From positions 62,001-126,000 of the forward strand of contig JAFLBO010000008.1 in assembly GCA_017303475.1 (NCBI GenBank): 64,000 bases of DNA, written 5' to 3'. Below are positions 55,482 through 64,000 of this stretch, in pieces. The translations under genes and the position numbers were made by a program. Every line of letters begins with the position of its first letter. Positions within the stretch are counted from its first letter, which is position 1. The notes beneath the pieces were generated by a model. The model saw nothing but the letters and a program-made list of their open reading frames with translations. It was not told where the DNA came from and made no database searches. Source of the stretch: Chitinophagales bacterium (GTDB taxonomy: Bacteria; Bacteroidota; Bacteroidia; Chitinophagales; Saprospiraceae).

Positions 55482-57974
55482 TTATTGCTTAATCAATGAA
55501 CCTTCATGCATAATAGCGCCCATGCGGCATTGTACCCGATACATGCCCGCAGGCCATGAAGCCACCTGAAGCGGATATTGGAAAGCGCCTTGCGCTTTCA
55601 CAGCCTGCACCTGTAACACGAGCTGTCCGGAAGCGTTCCAGACTTGAATATCTAGGTCGCCGGCACGTTCGTTTTCCAGGCTGAGTAAAGCCGTTTCTGT
55701 GGCCGGACTTGGATTACACTGAAGATCGAGCATGTGGAATCCAACATTTTTCACGCTGTTGATGCCCAATTCATAGCAACCGCGGTCTGGCAAACCCTGA
55801 CGCAAATTCCCCAGTAGATCAGTGGCAGGCGCTCCGGCAGAAACACCACCGTCCACAGCCGGCCCCATCAGCAACCGGTAGTCGTCGTTCAACGGATCCA
55901 TGAAGGATACATTCAGGTCATGCACATCTTTGTTGCCGCTCAGATCGCCTACCAAAGAGGCGTCGGAGCTTTGGTTGCCGTTCAGGCTGATGACCAGTGG
56001 CGTACCGGCCTCAATTTCATAGTTATTGCCAAACGGATTTTGGAACAGACAGTTCAGTAAACTCAATTCGACATCGCCAGCATCTGATTCCCATTGGGCA
56101 ATACCCGCCCCGATTTGCGCTTCATTATCAGCAAAAGTGCAGTTAATGGCAGTTACCCGGCTACTAACACTATCTGAAGCATTAACAGAAATGGCTCCAC
56201 CGGCCCCGGCGCTCAGATTGATGTTTTTGGCAAACAAGCAGTTGGTCAGGTTGGCTTTTGTTTGGTTCATGTTGATGGCGCCACCCTGTGTTACGGCAAA
56301 ATTGCTGAGGAATATGGTGTTCTCAATAGACAACAAACTATCGCCATATGCCTGAATGGCTGCACCGTAATCGCTGGTATTGTATAGAAAACTGCTGTTT
56401 TTAATCGTGGTAGCAATATTGTCGTTTACAAAAACAGCCCCGCCATAATCGTCGGTGCCGTTTTCCTGGAATAAACACCCGTCAATCTCTAATCGGGTAG
56501 TGTCATTCTGCGTAAAGATAGCCCCGCCAAAAGTGGCAGAGTTGCGCAGGAATAGGCAATTTTTATAGGCTACATCAGCTTTAAACCCGTTACTAACTGC
56601 CCCGCCGCTGGTGTTGGCCTCATTATCCTGGAAGGTACAGTCTTCAAAAACACCTTTACATCCAACGCCATAATTGGCCACGGCTGCTGCAAAGTTTGTT
56701 TGATGGCCTTCAAACAAACAGTTCGTTACGTGGAAAATGGTGGTATCGCCGTTGTAAACGCCGCCAGCCGAATTAGGCGCAACATTGTCGCGGAAAATGG
56801 AATTGCTCAGGGTGTAATTGGTGCGGTTATGCCAGATGGATGTTCCTCCGTAGCTGGTAGAAACATTGCGTTCAAACAGGCAGCTGTCTATGCTAAACTG
56901 GCTGTCGAACTCTGATCCGTTGAAATACATAGCTGCGGCGTTAGGCGCATAGTTTTCCCGGAACACACAATTTTTCACCAAGCAACTGGCCTGCCAACCA
57001 TACACTGCAGAGCCACCAAAACCTGTGGTGGTATCCTGTTCAAACAGACAGTTATTCAAGGTCACAAAATGACCCCCGTTTCGGTCGTCAATATAAATCC
57101 CGCCATTGGCCGCCTTATTTTTGCGAAAAATGCTGTTTGTCATCGTCCAACTGGCCTGCCAGGAGAACATGGCAGCACCAAAGTTGGCGCCTGCATTATT
57201 GCCCTCAAACAAACAACTATCAATGGTAATGTTAGTGGTTTCCTGTGGATAAAAAGTACCTCTATTGGTGATGTTATTTTTAAACACACAGTTATTCACT
57301 TCTCCGGTTGGGGTTTGCCGTAATAATAGAATTGCCTGTTCTGTGGCTTTATTGGCCTCAAACAAACAATTATCAACCACAATTCCATCGCTGGCTGTGC
57401 CTATCGCGGCAATACCTGCTCCAGACTCTGCATAGTTGTCAAAAAAACTACAGTTGCGAATAGTAGCTGGCCCTGCCACGAGTACTCCTGCGCCCCTGCG
57501 CGTGAGATCCGGATTCGGATTATTAAACAAAGTTTGCCCGCCTCGAATCACAAAACCATCCAAAACGGCATGCTGCGTGGATACATCGGCAAACATAGTC
57601 ACCACGTGTTGCACATTATCCGTACGGTTTTGGTCAAAATTCCCGGGAATGTCGTCTCCCAAAAGATCACCGTTCAGGATGGTCACATTAACCAACGGAT
57701 TGCGTTGGTTCAGGGCTGTTTCGGTGCCGGCAAAACCGCCATACAGTGCAACCCCGGTTTGCAGGAGAAAGGATACTGCCGGCTTGTACGTTCCAGCGCT
57801 CACCCATATAGATTGTCCGGGAACAGCAGCGGTTAATGCTGCATCCAGCGACACATAGGCATTAGCCCAGCTACTGCCGTTATTGGAGCCAACGGCATTG
57901 GCTTTTACAAAAATGGTTTGTGCAGACAAAAACTGTATCAACAGAAGTCCGCAAATGGTAAGGAATTGCTTCAT
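55482..57974 (-). CDS. Secreted right-handed beta-helix protein with T9SS type A tail
   Basis: 830 aa. Signal peptide MKQFLTICGLLLIQFLSAQ. The N-terminus KANAVGSNNGSSWANAYVSLDAAL and GTYKP are typical of pectin-lyase-fold surface proteins. Many parallel beta-helix coils follow (about 120-700), each with a recurring NC.F..N pattern (NCLFEANKA, NSIFRKNKA and so on). The end is a T9SS type A sorting domain (CNPSPATETALLSLEN ... WPAGMYRVQCRMG). Probably cell-surface, perhaps a polysaccharide-binding or adhesive protein. No lyase catalytic residue can be assigned. Confidence 0.85.
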   Translation of the reverse strand: MKQFLTICGLLLIQFLSAQTIFVKANAVGSNNGSSWANAYVSLDAALTAAVPGQSIWVSAGTYKPAVSFLLQTGVALYGGFAGTETALNQRNPLVNVTILNGDLLGDDIPGNFDQNRTDNVQHVVTMFADVSTQHAVLDGFVIRGGQTLFNNPNPDLTRRGAGVLVAGPATIRNCSFFDNYAESGAGIAAIGTASDGIVVDNCLFEANKATEQAILLLRQTPTGEVNNCVFKNNITNRGTFYPQETTNITIDSCLFEGNNAGANFGAAMFSWQASWTMTNSIFRKNKAANGGIYIDDRNGGHFVTLNNCLFEQDTTTGFGGSAVYGWQASCLVKNCVFRENYAPNAAAMYFNGSEFDSQFSIDSCLFERNVSTSYGGTSIWHNRTNYTLSNSIFRDNVAPNSAGGVYNGDTTIFHVTNCLFEGHQTNFAAAVANYGVGCKGVFEDCTFQDNEANTSGGAVSNGFKADVAYKNCLFLRNSATFGGAIFTQNDTTRLEIDGCLFQENGTDDYGGAVFVNDNIATTIKNSSFLYNTSDYGAAIQAYGDSLLSIENTIFLSNFAVTQGGAINMNQTKANLTNCLFAKNINLSAGAGGAISVNASDSVSSRVTAINCTFADNEAQIGAGIAQWESDAGDVELSLLNCLFQNPFGNNYEIEAGTPLVISLNGNQSSDASLVGDLSGNKDVHDLNVSFMDPLNDDYRLLMGPAVDGGVSAGAPATDLLGNLRQGLPDRGCYELGINSVKNVGFHMLDLQCNPSPATETALLSLENERAGDLDIQVWNASGQLVLQVQAVKAQGAFQYPLQVASWPAGMYRVQCRMGAIMHEGSLIKQ

Positions 57975-58086
57975 GACGGTAAGCGGTTAACAGTGAAAAA
58001 GATAAAATGCGTGTCCAAACTTAGGGTGTTTTGAGGAATATCAATGTCGCAAATCGGCAGTTCACAGGATTAGCGCCGGTAATTGG

Positions 58087-58094
58087 TACATTTG
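58087..58094 (+). promoter_or_regulatory. Putative -7 element of the DEAD-box helicase gene
   Basis: TACATTTG is an exact -7 match, 22 nt upstream of the ATG. The -33 element is weak. Confidence 0.45.
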
Positions 58095-58116
58095 CGACCA
58101 CAAACGCCTCAAGAGC

Positions 58117-59364
58117 ATGAAGTTTGAAGATTACCGAATTGCCACGGAAGTAAAGCGCAACCTGGCCGATATGGGATTCCGCCGTCCAACGGATATCCAG
58201 TACAAGGCTATTCCACCCATACTGAAGGGAGAGGATGTGCTGGCTATTGCCCAAACTGGTACCGGCAAAACGGCTGCTTTCGTCATTCCGATCGTGCACT
58301 TGTTGCATGACCGGAAGGTGTCCGGGCGTTCAGAAGGCATCAAATGCGTGGTGATGGTGCCTACCCGCGAGCTGGCCCTGCAAATTACCGAGGTGTTTGA
58401 TCAAATTGCCCGGTATACCCGGGTGAAATCCTTTTGTGTATTTGGCGGTGTGGAACAAGGGCCGCAGATTGCCCGTTTGGAAAAGGGTATTGATGTGCTG
58501 GTTACCACACCAGGCCGTATGTTCGATCTGACGAGTCAGGGTCATATCAAACTGGACAGGGTAGAAATGCTGGTATTGGATGAGGCAGACCGTATGCTGG
58601 AATTGGGTTTTCTGAAGGACATCCGCGATTTGATCCGTTTTTTACCCAAAAAACGTCAAACGCTGTTTTTCTCCGCCACCATCAACGAAACCATTAAGGA
58701 TCTGGCTTATTCGCTCGTTACCCGGGCCATCAGGATACAGATTTCGCCCAAGGATCCGGTTTCTAAAAACATCGATCACTCGGTGTTTTTTGTGGAAATG
58801 GACGATAAACGATTTTACCTGGAACGCATGGTGCGCGAGCATCCGGAAAGCAAAATCCTGGTTTTTGTACGCACCAAAGTACGTGCAGAACGGGTCATGA
58901 AGGCCATGGAAAGGGTTGAGATCGAAAGTGTTACCCTGCATGGCGATAAAGAACAAAAAGACCGGCTGGATGTCTTGTCCAAATTCCGAACAGGAGCCGT
59001 AAAAGTGCTGGTAGCCACCGACGTCAGTGCACGCGGCATTGACATCCCGGATGTGGATTATGTAGTGAATTATGATTTGCCGGATGTGCCAGAAAACTAT
59101 GTTCACCGCGTGGGTCGTACCGGTCGCGGCATGAAAAAAGGACTGGCTGTTTCTTTTTGCAGCACAGAGGAAAAGCCTGTTTTGCAGGCCATTGAGCAAT
59201 ATTTGGGCAAACCAGTACGCGTGCTGGTATTAGACCATACAGAGCGCGCAGAAACCATGGTACTTACCCGGGAGGAAAAAGATCCGCTCAAAGCCATCAT
59301 GCAGGAAATAGAAGCCGCCGAAGCCTGGAAGGAGAAGCATAGAAAACCGAATAAGAGGAGGTAG
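58117..59364 (+). CDS. DEAD-box RNA helicase
   Basis: 415 aa with the complete motif set: Q motif region GFRRPTDIQYKAIPPIL, Walker A AQTGTGKTAAF, PTRELALQ, LDEADRML (DEAD), FSATIN (SAT), and the C-terminal VGRTGRG. A short basic C-terminal tail (KEKHRKPNKRR) is suited to RNA binding. RhlE-like helicases of this type act in ribosome assembly and RNA turnover, and cold induction is common in the family. Cytosolic. The gene is single, divergent from the beta-helix gene and convergent with the RAYT. Confidence 0.92.
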   Translation: MKFEDYRIATEVKRNLADMGFRRPTDIQYKAIPPILKGEDVLAIAQTGTGKTAAFVIPIVHLLHDRKVSGRSEGIKCVVMVPTRELALQITEVFDQIARYTRVKSFCVFGGVEQGPQIARLEKGIDVLVTTPGRMFDLTSQGHIKLDRVEMLVLDEADRMLELGFLKDIRDLIRFLPKKRQTLFFSATINETIKDLAYSLVTRAIRIQISPKDPVSKNIDHSVFFVEMDDKRFYLERMVREHPESKILVFVRTKVRAERVMKAMERVEIESVTLHGDKEQKDRLDVLSKFRTGAVKVLVATDVSARGIDIPDVDYVVNYDLPDVPENYVHRVGRTGRGMKKGLAVSFCSTEEKPVLQAIEQYLGKPVRVLVLDHTERAETMVLTREEKDPLKAIMQEIEAAEAWKEKHRKPNKRR

Positions 59365-59392
59365 AAGGTGAGCATAAAGAGGCTATCATTCT

Positions 59393-59487
59393 ATTTTTAC
59401 GGCAGATGCACAAGACTGCTGATAGTGAGAGTCTCACTTTGAGTGAGACTCTCACTATCAGCAGTCTTGTGCATCTGCCGTAAAAAT
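59393..59487. repeat. Perfect palindrome with 46-bp arms beside the RAYT gene
   Basis: Arms 59393-59438 and 59442-59487 are perfect inverted copies with a 3-nt centre. The outer ends are ATTTTTACGG/CCGTAAAAAT and the apex is GAGAGTCTCACT/AGTGAGACTCTC. The same apex and similar ends occur at 63331-63439. It lies between the helicase and RAYT stop codons (28 and 24 nt away). Confidence 0.97.
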
Positions 59488-59511
59488 TACTTTTGAGTCT
59501 CTCACTTTAAC

Positions 59512-60096
59512 TCAAAAATTCAGCAGGTCCTTTGCTAAGGACTGATTACATAGGGTGCCGGATCTAATTCCGGCATAATCCCTTGCCGATGAGTATATCC
59601 AATCTGTACCCTTTAATACTAGGTTAGCTTCAACTGGGTTTTGATGGATATAGTTAAAACAATTGTAAGCATATTGATTATCTAGTCCGAATACAAATCC
59701 CTGAGTGGATGACTTTCGTCTACTGGCCTCAACAAAGGGATCTTCCCAACCAGTTTTCCCTTTAGTGTGTTGTCTAAACAAGGAGCCTGTTCGACCTTCC
59801 TGATTATTGATGGCTCTTCCATATGATCTAAGAAGAATATTGATTTGATGATTGAGCACCTGCCTGGGTATTGGGAATTTAAGATGTGATGCCCATTCGC
59901 ATCCATCAGGCTTTGCAATAATTAACCAATGAAAGTGGTTTGGCATTAAACAATATGCCAGGAACTCGGCATACGGCGAGATGAGCAGTCGGGTTTTCTT
60001 TAAAAAGAAGAGGTAGTTCTCCTCTTTATAAAAAATCAATTCCTTGTTGTTACCTTGGTTGTAGATGTGGTAGATTACATTTGGCTCAAATAGCAT
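59512..60096 (-). CDS. RAYT/TnpA_REP-type Y1 transposase (HUH)
   Basis: 194 aa. IS200/IS605-like Y1 transposase domain of the REP-associated tyrosine transposase class: start VIYHIYNQGNNKELIFY, HUH metal motif in MPNHFHWLI (H54-F-H56), and a candidate catalytic tyrosine in LLRSYGRAIN followed by GRTGSLFRQ. The C-terminal NYIHQNPVEANLV is the usual family end. Length is normal and no frame break is seen. Such proteins are thought to spread or process short palindromic repeats rather than to move as ISs. The 46-bp palindrome at its 3' side is a candidate substrate (inference). Confidence 0.9.
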   Translation of the reverse strand: MLFEPNVIYHIYNQGNNKELIFYKEENYLFFLKKTRLLISPYAEFLAYCLMPNHFHWLIIAKPDGCEWASHLKFPIPRQVLNHQINILLRSYGRAINNQEGRTGSLFRQHTKGKTGWEDPFVEASRRKSSTQGFVFGLDNQYAYNCFNYIHQNPVEANLVLKGTDWIYSSARDYAGIRSGTLCNQSLAKDLLNF

Positions 60097-60130
60097 TGTT
60101 GGAATCTTGGGGTATTTAAGTGAATTACAC

Positions 60131-60161
60131 CAAAATTAACCTGAATATTTTATATTTACAA
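60131..60161 (-). promoter_or_regulatory. Putative promoter of the RAYT gene
   Basis: On the minus strand TTG at 60161-60159 and TAATTTTG at 60138-60131 (an exact TAnnTTTG) are 20 nt apart. The ATG lies 35 nt below the -7 box. Confidence 0.55.
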
Positions 60162-60184
60162 GAGGTATTACGAAAATGGTATAG

Positions 60185-60220
60185 GATTACGTGCAATTTG
60201 GCGGTAAGTTGCACGTAATC
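60185..60220. repeat. Hairpin abutting the polA stop codon
   Basis: Perfect 12-bp inverted repeat (60185-60196 with 60209-60220, GATTACGTGCAA). Its right arm overlaps two bases of the polA stop codon (60219-60221). There is no T-run on the minus strand. Confidence 0.75.
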
Positions 60221-63092
60221 AGTGCGCTTCCAACCAATTTTCCCCTACCCCTACTTCTGCCAGTATCGGCACTTTCAAATTTGGTAAGGCGCTTTGCATT
60301 TTCTCCACGATAAGTGGCTTGAGCTCATTCAGTTCGTCTTTCCGAACATCAAACACCAATTCGTCGTGTACCTGAAGGATCATTTGCGATTTGAATTTCC
60401 CTTTGCGCATGGCTTCCCGTATATTGATCATGGCTACCTTGATCAAATCGGCGGCTGAACCTTGAATAGGGGTATTGATGGCCACACGTTCGCTCATAGA
60501 TCTCATCATACCATTGCCGGAATTAATGTCGCGCAGGTATCGGCGCCGTCCCAGCATGGTTTCCACGTACCCGTGCGCCCGCGCAAATTCCACAATGCGC
60601 GTCATGTAGGTGCGCAAACCGGAATATTCCCGGAAATAGTTATCAATCAATTCCTTGGCTTCCGTGCGTTTGATACCAAGTTGCTGGCTCAGATTGCTGG
60701 CTCCTGCACCATAAATAATGCTGAAATTGACGGTTTTGGCCGCGCGACGCTGATCACTGGTTACCTGATCCAGGGCCACACCATATACGCCGGCTGCAGT
60801 GGCTGTATGGATATCCAAGCCCTTTTGGAAAGCGTTCAACATGGCCTCATCCTCACTGATTTCGGCAATCAGGCGCAATTCTATTTGCGAATAGTCGGCG
60901 CTCAGGATGAGGTGATCACTGTCGCGCGGAACAAATGCCTCGCGCACTTTTCTGCCCTCCGCCGTACGAATGGGAATATTTTGCAGGTTGGGGTTCTGGC
61001 TGCTCAATCGGCCGGAAGCTACCAGTGCCTGGTTGAAAGAGGAGTGTACCCTGCCGGTTCTCGGATTAACCAGGGTTGGTAGTGCATCCACATAGGTGGA
61101 TTTCAACTTCATCAGACCACGGTGGGAGAGAATATCGGCGCAAATGGGGTTATTGACAGCCAATTCCGAGAGGATCTCCTCATCAGTAGAATATTGACCC
61201 GATTTCATTTTCTTGCCCGGGTACGGCAGTTTCAACCGATCAAACAAGGCTTCACCTACTTGTTTGGGACTGGCAATATTGAAGTTAAAACCTGCCTCTT
61301 GCAGAATTTTTTCCTCCAGCGCCACAATCTGCACAGCCAGCTCGCCGGAATATTCTTTCAGAAAATCCGGATCTATACGCACACCGGCATGCTCAATATC
61401 GGCCAGCACTTTGACCAATGGCGTTTCTACCTCTTCAAACAATTTAACCAGTTGATGCCCGCCGGCCTCCAGTTTGGGCTTCAGCACATCCCTCAGCCGA
61501 AGGGTTACATCTGCATCCTCCGCAGCGTATTCCTTGATTTTTTCCACCGGCACATCGCGCATATTGCCTTGTTTGGCGCCTTTTGCTCCAATCAGCTCTT
61601 CAATCTTCACCGGACTGTAATTGAGCAGGGTTTCCGCCATGTAATTCATGTTGTGGCGCAATTCCGGCTCCAACAGGTAGTGCGCCAGCATGGTATCCCA
61701 ATAGGGGCCACGCAATTCGCAGCCATAGTTTTTCAGCACTATGGCATCGTACTTGATGTTCTGCCCAATCTTTACAATCTGCTCATCCTCAAATACTTCC
61801 CGAAATTCTTCTACGATTTTCTGCGCCTCTTTCCGGTCTGCCGGAACCGGCACATACCAGGCTTCAAAGGTTTTTACAGCAAAAGAAAAACCAACCAAAT
61901 CTGCCTGAGGCGCTTCAATGGAAGTGGTCTCGGAATCGTAAGAAATGGCTTTGGCTTTTTTCAGCAATGCAAGCAATTCCGCACGTTTTTCCGGGGTATC
62001 TGCCAGGTGATAGGTGTGATCCGTGTTTTCAATGGTGTGCGTGCCTCGGGTATGAAACTGGGATTCCTGCGGCAAGCGGGCATCGTTGGTTTGCTCGCTC
62101 ATCACAGCTTCATCAAACAGGTTGCCCTGCGTACCCGTGTTTGCTGCCGGTTTGGGCGGAGCAGCCTTGGCAGGTGCTGGCTTGGCAGCCGGTTCGTGTG
62201 TCGGGCCGCCGGCCCAGGGACTGCGCAAAATGGCTTCTGCAAGCGATTTAAACTCCAGTTCCTTGAATATTTCCATCAACTCCTCTCGGTTGAAAGGCTC
62301 CATCTCGAATTTCCTTTCATCAAATTGTACCGGGGCATTGATTTCAATAGTGGCCAGCCACTTGGAAAGGGTAGCTTTTTCATGGTGGGTTTTGACGATC
62401 TCTTGTTGTTTGCCTTTAAGTTTATCTGCGTTGGCCAACAGGTTCTCCACAGTGTCAAATTCCTCCAGCAACTTGGTGGCTGTTTTTTCTCCAATCCCTG
62501 GCAAACCAGGAATATTATCTACGGCATCTCCCATCAAACCGAGGATATCTATCACTTGTTCCACGCGCTTGATGCCCCATCTTTCGCACACTTCTTTGGG
62601 CCCCCAAATTTCAGCCGGATCGCCGCCCTTACCGGGTTTGTACAACAATACATGCTCCGAAACCAACTGCCCAAAATCCTTATCTGGCGTTACCATATAA
62701 GTGGTATAACCCACCTTTTCCGCTTGTTTAGCCAGGGTGCCGATCACGTCGTCTGCCTCAAAATTAGGCACAACAACCACCGGAATATTCATGGCTTCTA
62801 CAATCTTGTGTACCCAGGGCAATGCAAAGGTGATATCCTCCGGCTGTGCCTCCCGATTGGCCTTGTAAGCATCAAATTTTTCATTCCGAAACGTGCCTCC
62901 CTTGGGGTCAAATACCACTGCCAGGTGAGTAGGTTTTTCGTTTTGAATTAAATCCCAAACGGTACGGATGAAACCCTGCACAGCAGATACGTTCCATCCT
63001 TTGGAATTCATCAGAGGCCGGGCAATAAATGCAAAATGCGCCCGGTAAATCAGCGCGTGACCGTCAAGTAAAAAGAGCTTTTTGTCTGCCAT
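60219..63092 (-). CDS. polA: DNA polymerase I
   Basis: 957 aa, full length. 5'-nuclease (flap endonuclease) domain about 1-290 with FLLDGHALIYR and EADDVIGTLA. The 3'-5' exonuclease domain (about 355-545) retains its acid residues in YDSETTSIE, WDTMLAHYL and YAAEDADVTLRL, so proofreading is likely active. Polymerase domain to the end with DYSQIELRL, KTVNFSIIYG and QVHDELVFD. Acts in Okazaki-fragment processing and excision repair. Tandem repeats of GGGTCATT type begin 10 nt upstream of its start, and a hairpin abuts its stop. Confidence 0.96.
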   Translation of the reverse strand: MADKKLFLLDGHALIYRAHFAFIARPLMNSKGWNVSAVQGFIRTVWDLIQNEKPTHLAVVFDPKGGTFRNEKFDAYKANREAQPEDITFALPWVHKIVEAMNIPVVVVPNFEADDVIGTLAKQAEKVGYTTYMVTPDKDFGQLVSEHVLLYKPGKGGDPAEIWGPKEVCERWGIKRVEQVIDILGLMGDAVDNIPGLPGIGEKTATKLLEEFDTVENLLANADKLKGKQQEIVKTHHEKATLSKWLATIEINAPVQFDERKFEMEPFNREELMEIFKELEFKSLAEAILRSPWAGGPTHEPAAKPAPAKAAPPKPAANTGTQGNLFDEAVMSEQTNDARLPQESQFHTRGTHTIENTDHTYHLADTPEKRAELLALLKKAKAISYDSETTSIEAPQADLVGFSFAVKTFEAWYVPVPADRKEAQKIVEEFREVFEDEQIVKIGQNIKYDAIVLKNYGCELRGPYWDTMLAHYLLEPELRHNMNYMAETLLNYSPVKIEELIGAKGAKQGNMRDVPVEKIKEYAAEDADVTLRLRDVLKPKLEAGGHQLVKLFEEVETPLVKVLADIEHAGVRIDPDFLKEYSGELAVQIVALEEKILQEAGFNFNIASPKQVGEALFDRLKLPYPGKKMKSGQYSTDEEILSELAVNNPICADILSHRGLMKLKSTYVDALPTLVNPRTGRVHSSFNQALVASGRLSSQNPNLQNIPIRTAEGRKVREAFVPRDSDHLILSADYSQIELRLIAEISEDEAMLNAFQKGLDIHTATAAGVYGVALDQVTSDQRRAAKTVNFSIIYGAGASNLSQQLGIKRTEAKELIDNYFREYSGLRTYMTRIVEFARAHGYVETMLGRRRYLRDINSGNGMMRSMSERVAINTPIQGSAADLIKVAMINIREAMRKGKFKSQMILQVHDELVFDVRKDELNELKPLIVEKMQSALPNLKVPILAEVGVGENWLEAH

Positions 63093-63101
63093 GGTTGTTT
63101 A

Positions 63102-63226
63102 TGTCATTAGGGTCATTGGGGTCATTTAGGGTCATTTAGGGTCATTGGGGGCATTTAGGGTCATTGGGGTCATTTAGGTCATTAGGGGTCATTGGGGTCA
63201 TTGGGGTCATTGAGGGTCATTGAGGG
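63102..63226. repeat. GTCATTnGGG tandem repeat upstream of polA
   Basis: A degenerate array of GGGTCATT(T/G)(A/G)-type units, period 9-10, filling 125 nt immediately upstream of the polA start codon (63090-63092). It would overlap the usual promoter position, and I see no clear TAnnTTTG box inside. Confidence 0.9.
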
Positions 63227-63330
63227 CTGCAAGGTAAAAGGAAAATATAAATTAATTGTTTTAAATTATTCAAAGGAGACATATTCTCCATTGGGAAATA
63301 GTTGAGGTGGTCACAAAAGTCGTCGATTTA

Positions 63331-63439
63331 TTTTTACCGGAGAGGCGGAGAGACGCGGAGGCACTTAAACTGAGAGTCTCACTTGGAGTGAGACTCTCAG
63401 TTTAAGTGCCTCCGCGTCTCTCCGCCTCTCCGGTAAAAA
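63331..63439. repeat. Perfect palindrome with 53-bp arms
   Basis: Arms 63331-63383 and 63387-63439 are perfect inverted copies around TGG. Ends TTTTTACCGG/CCGGTAAAAA and apex GAGAGTCTCACT/AGTGAGACTCTC match the family at 59393-59487; the ends also resemble 37168-37236. It lies 19 nt beyond the stop codon of the T9SS gene at the right edge. Confidence 0.97.
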
Positions 63440-63457
63440 CTACTTACGAGACAACCT

Positions 63458-64000
63458 CTAACGCAGCACCGTAACATCTCCTTTCAGTGTAATAATCCTG
63501 CCATCGAGAAGCACCAACTCTGTATACCAAACAAACACGCCAGGATTTTGCGGTTGCCCACGAAAACTGCCATCCCAGCCAAAAGTGGGCTCGTTGGGCA
63601 TGAATCCAAGTCGCTCAAACACGAGTTCTCCCCAGCGGTCGTACACCCGAAGGGTTCGAATTTCCGTTACGCCGCTGCCGGCAAAAACCGTAAACCAGCC
63701 GTTGTTTTCACTGTCCGGCAGTATCACATTCGGTACGTAAATCTGGAAATTATTCACCGTTATCCAAATCCTGTCCGACGCCGTACAGCCATTTTGATCT
63801 ACTACCTGCACCTTAAATTCCGTACCTGTTTCCGGAGCAACCCGTTGTTTCAGTGAGCCATTATCAAACGTAAACACATCGTCTGGCGCCCAGACAATCT
63901 GACTCAACGTTGCATTATTCGGCAACACCAGCGCCGTTAACTGTACAGATTGCCCCAGTACTATGGATGTGTCGTTGGCCGCCAGTGAAACACTCAGTGG
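63458..64000 (-). CDS. C-terminal part of a large T9SS type B secreted protein (runs off the window)
   Basis: Open in frame from its stop at 63458 to the right edge, with no start in the window. The visible 181 residues hold an Ig/PKD-like unit (SVSLAANDTSIVLGQSVQL ... APDDVFTF ... VVDQNGCTASDRIWI) followed by a gliding-motility-associated C-terminal domain (IYVPNVILPDSENNGWF, VYDRWGELVFE, GDVTVLR), the T9SS type B export signal. Likely a cell-surface or released protein. Function of the missing N-terminal part unknown. Confidence 0.85.
   Translation of the reverse strand, partial: PLSVSLAANDTSIVLGQSVQLTALVLPNNATLSQIVWAPDDVFTFDNGSLKQRVAPETGTEFKVQVVDQNGCTASDRIWITVNNFQIYVPNVILPDSENNGWFTVFAGSGVTEIRTLRVYDRWGELVFERLGFMPNEPTFGWDGSFRGQPQNPGVFVWYTELVLLDGRIITLKGDVTVLR

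Noticed and set aside
63102..63226. Telomere-like repeat or replication origin near polA
   Set aside because: The repeat is degenerate and isolated, with no DnaA-box cluster recognised and no replication initiator gene nearby.

Overview
The window looks like a chromosomal segment from phylum Bacteroidota, most likely a Saprospiria- or Chitinophagia-type gliding bacterium (lineage inferred). The pointers are several very large secreted proteins ending in type IX secretion (T9SS) type A or type B sorting domains, SprB-like repeats, a GldB-family gliding lipoprotein, many short lipoproteins, promoters of the Bacteroidota form (TTTG ... TAnnTTTG) and the lack of clear Shine-Dalgarno sites. Base composition is close to balanced. 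No rRNA, tRNA or CRISPR array was seen, and no phage genes. The only mobile-element protein is a small Y1/HUH transposase of the RAYT type.

Layout. 0.1-1.5 kb: a serine hydrolase and a YjdM/PhnA zinc-ribbon protein. 1.65-9.07 kb: a compact five-gene minus-strand operon (SWIM zinc-finger protein, DUF5691, MoxR-type AAA+ ATPase, DUF5682, VWA protein) with 1-10 bp gaps, apparently a multi-component ATPase/VWA machine of unknown function. 9.4-16.2 kb: a 1754-aa M43-type secreted metalloprotease with a T9SS type B tail, a small T9SS cargo protein and an alpha/beta hydrolase. 17.3-21.3 kb: an ECF sigma factor followed by a protein with an inner-membrane helix, a long linker and an outer-membrane barrel (a likely dual-membrane-spanning anti-sigma factor), then two lipoproteins. 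21.3-28.6 kb: small accessory genes and a GMC oxidoreductase. 28.8-37.2 kb: DUF3467, a 1793-aa reprolysin-like protease with P domain and SprB repeats, and two tandem paralogous lipoproteins. 37.2-45.8 kb: metabolic genes (succinate-semialdehyde dehydrogenase, Gfo/Idh/MocA oxidoreductase, flavin reductase, MFS transporter, uridine kinase, CNT nucleoside transporter, DUF1460 hydrolase). 46-53.3 kb: DnaK, then divergent isocitrate dehydrogenase and aconitase, then GldB. 53.7-63.1 kb: RecJ, a beta-helix T9SS protein, a DEAD-box helicase, the RAYT transposase and PolA. The right edge holds the C-terminus of another T9SS type B protein.

A striking layer overlies the genes. Many intergenic gaps contain palindromic or simple-sequence repeat elements, often abutting stop codons. 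They include (i) near-perfect hairpins with 26-53 bp stems that share ends and apex (37168-37236, 59393-59487, 63331-63439); (ii) a 69-bp-arm palindrome (16225-16430) with a relative at 26424-26540; (iii) GACCTC hairpin elements (26238-26411 and, inside 21-bp inverted repeats, 53341-53617); and (iv) tetra- to deca-nucleotide tandem arrays arranged as inverted pairs around a shared core. The RAYT gene directly beside one perfect palindrome is a candidate agent for some of these families (inference).
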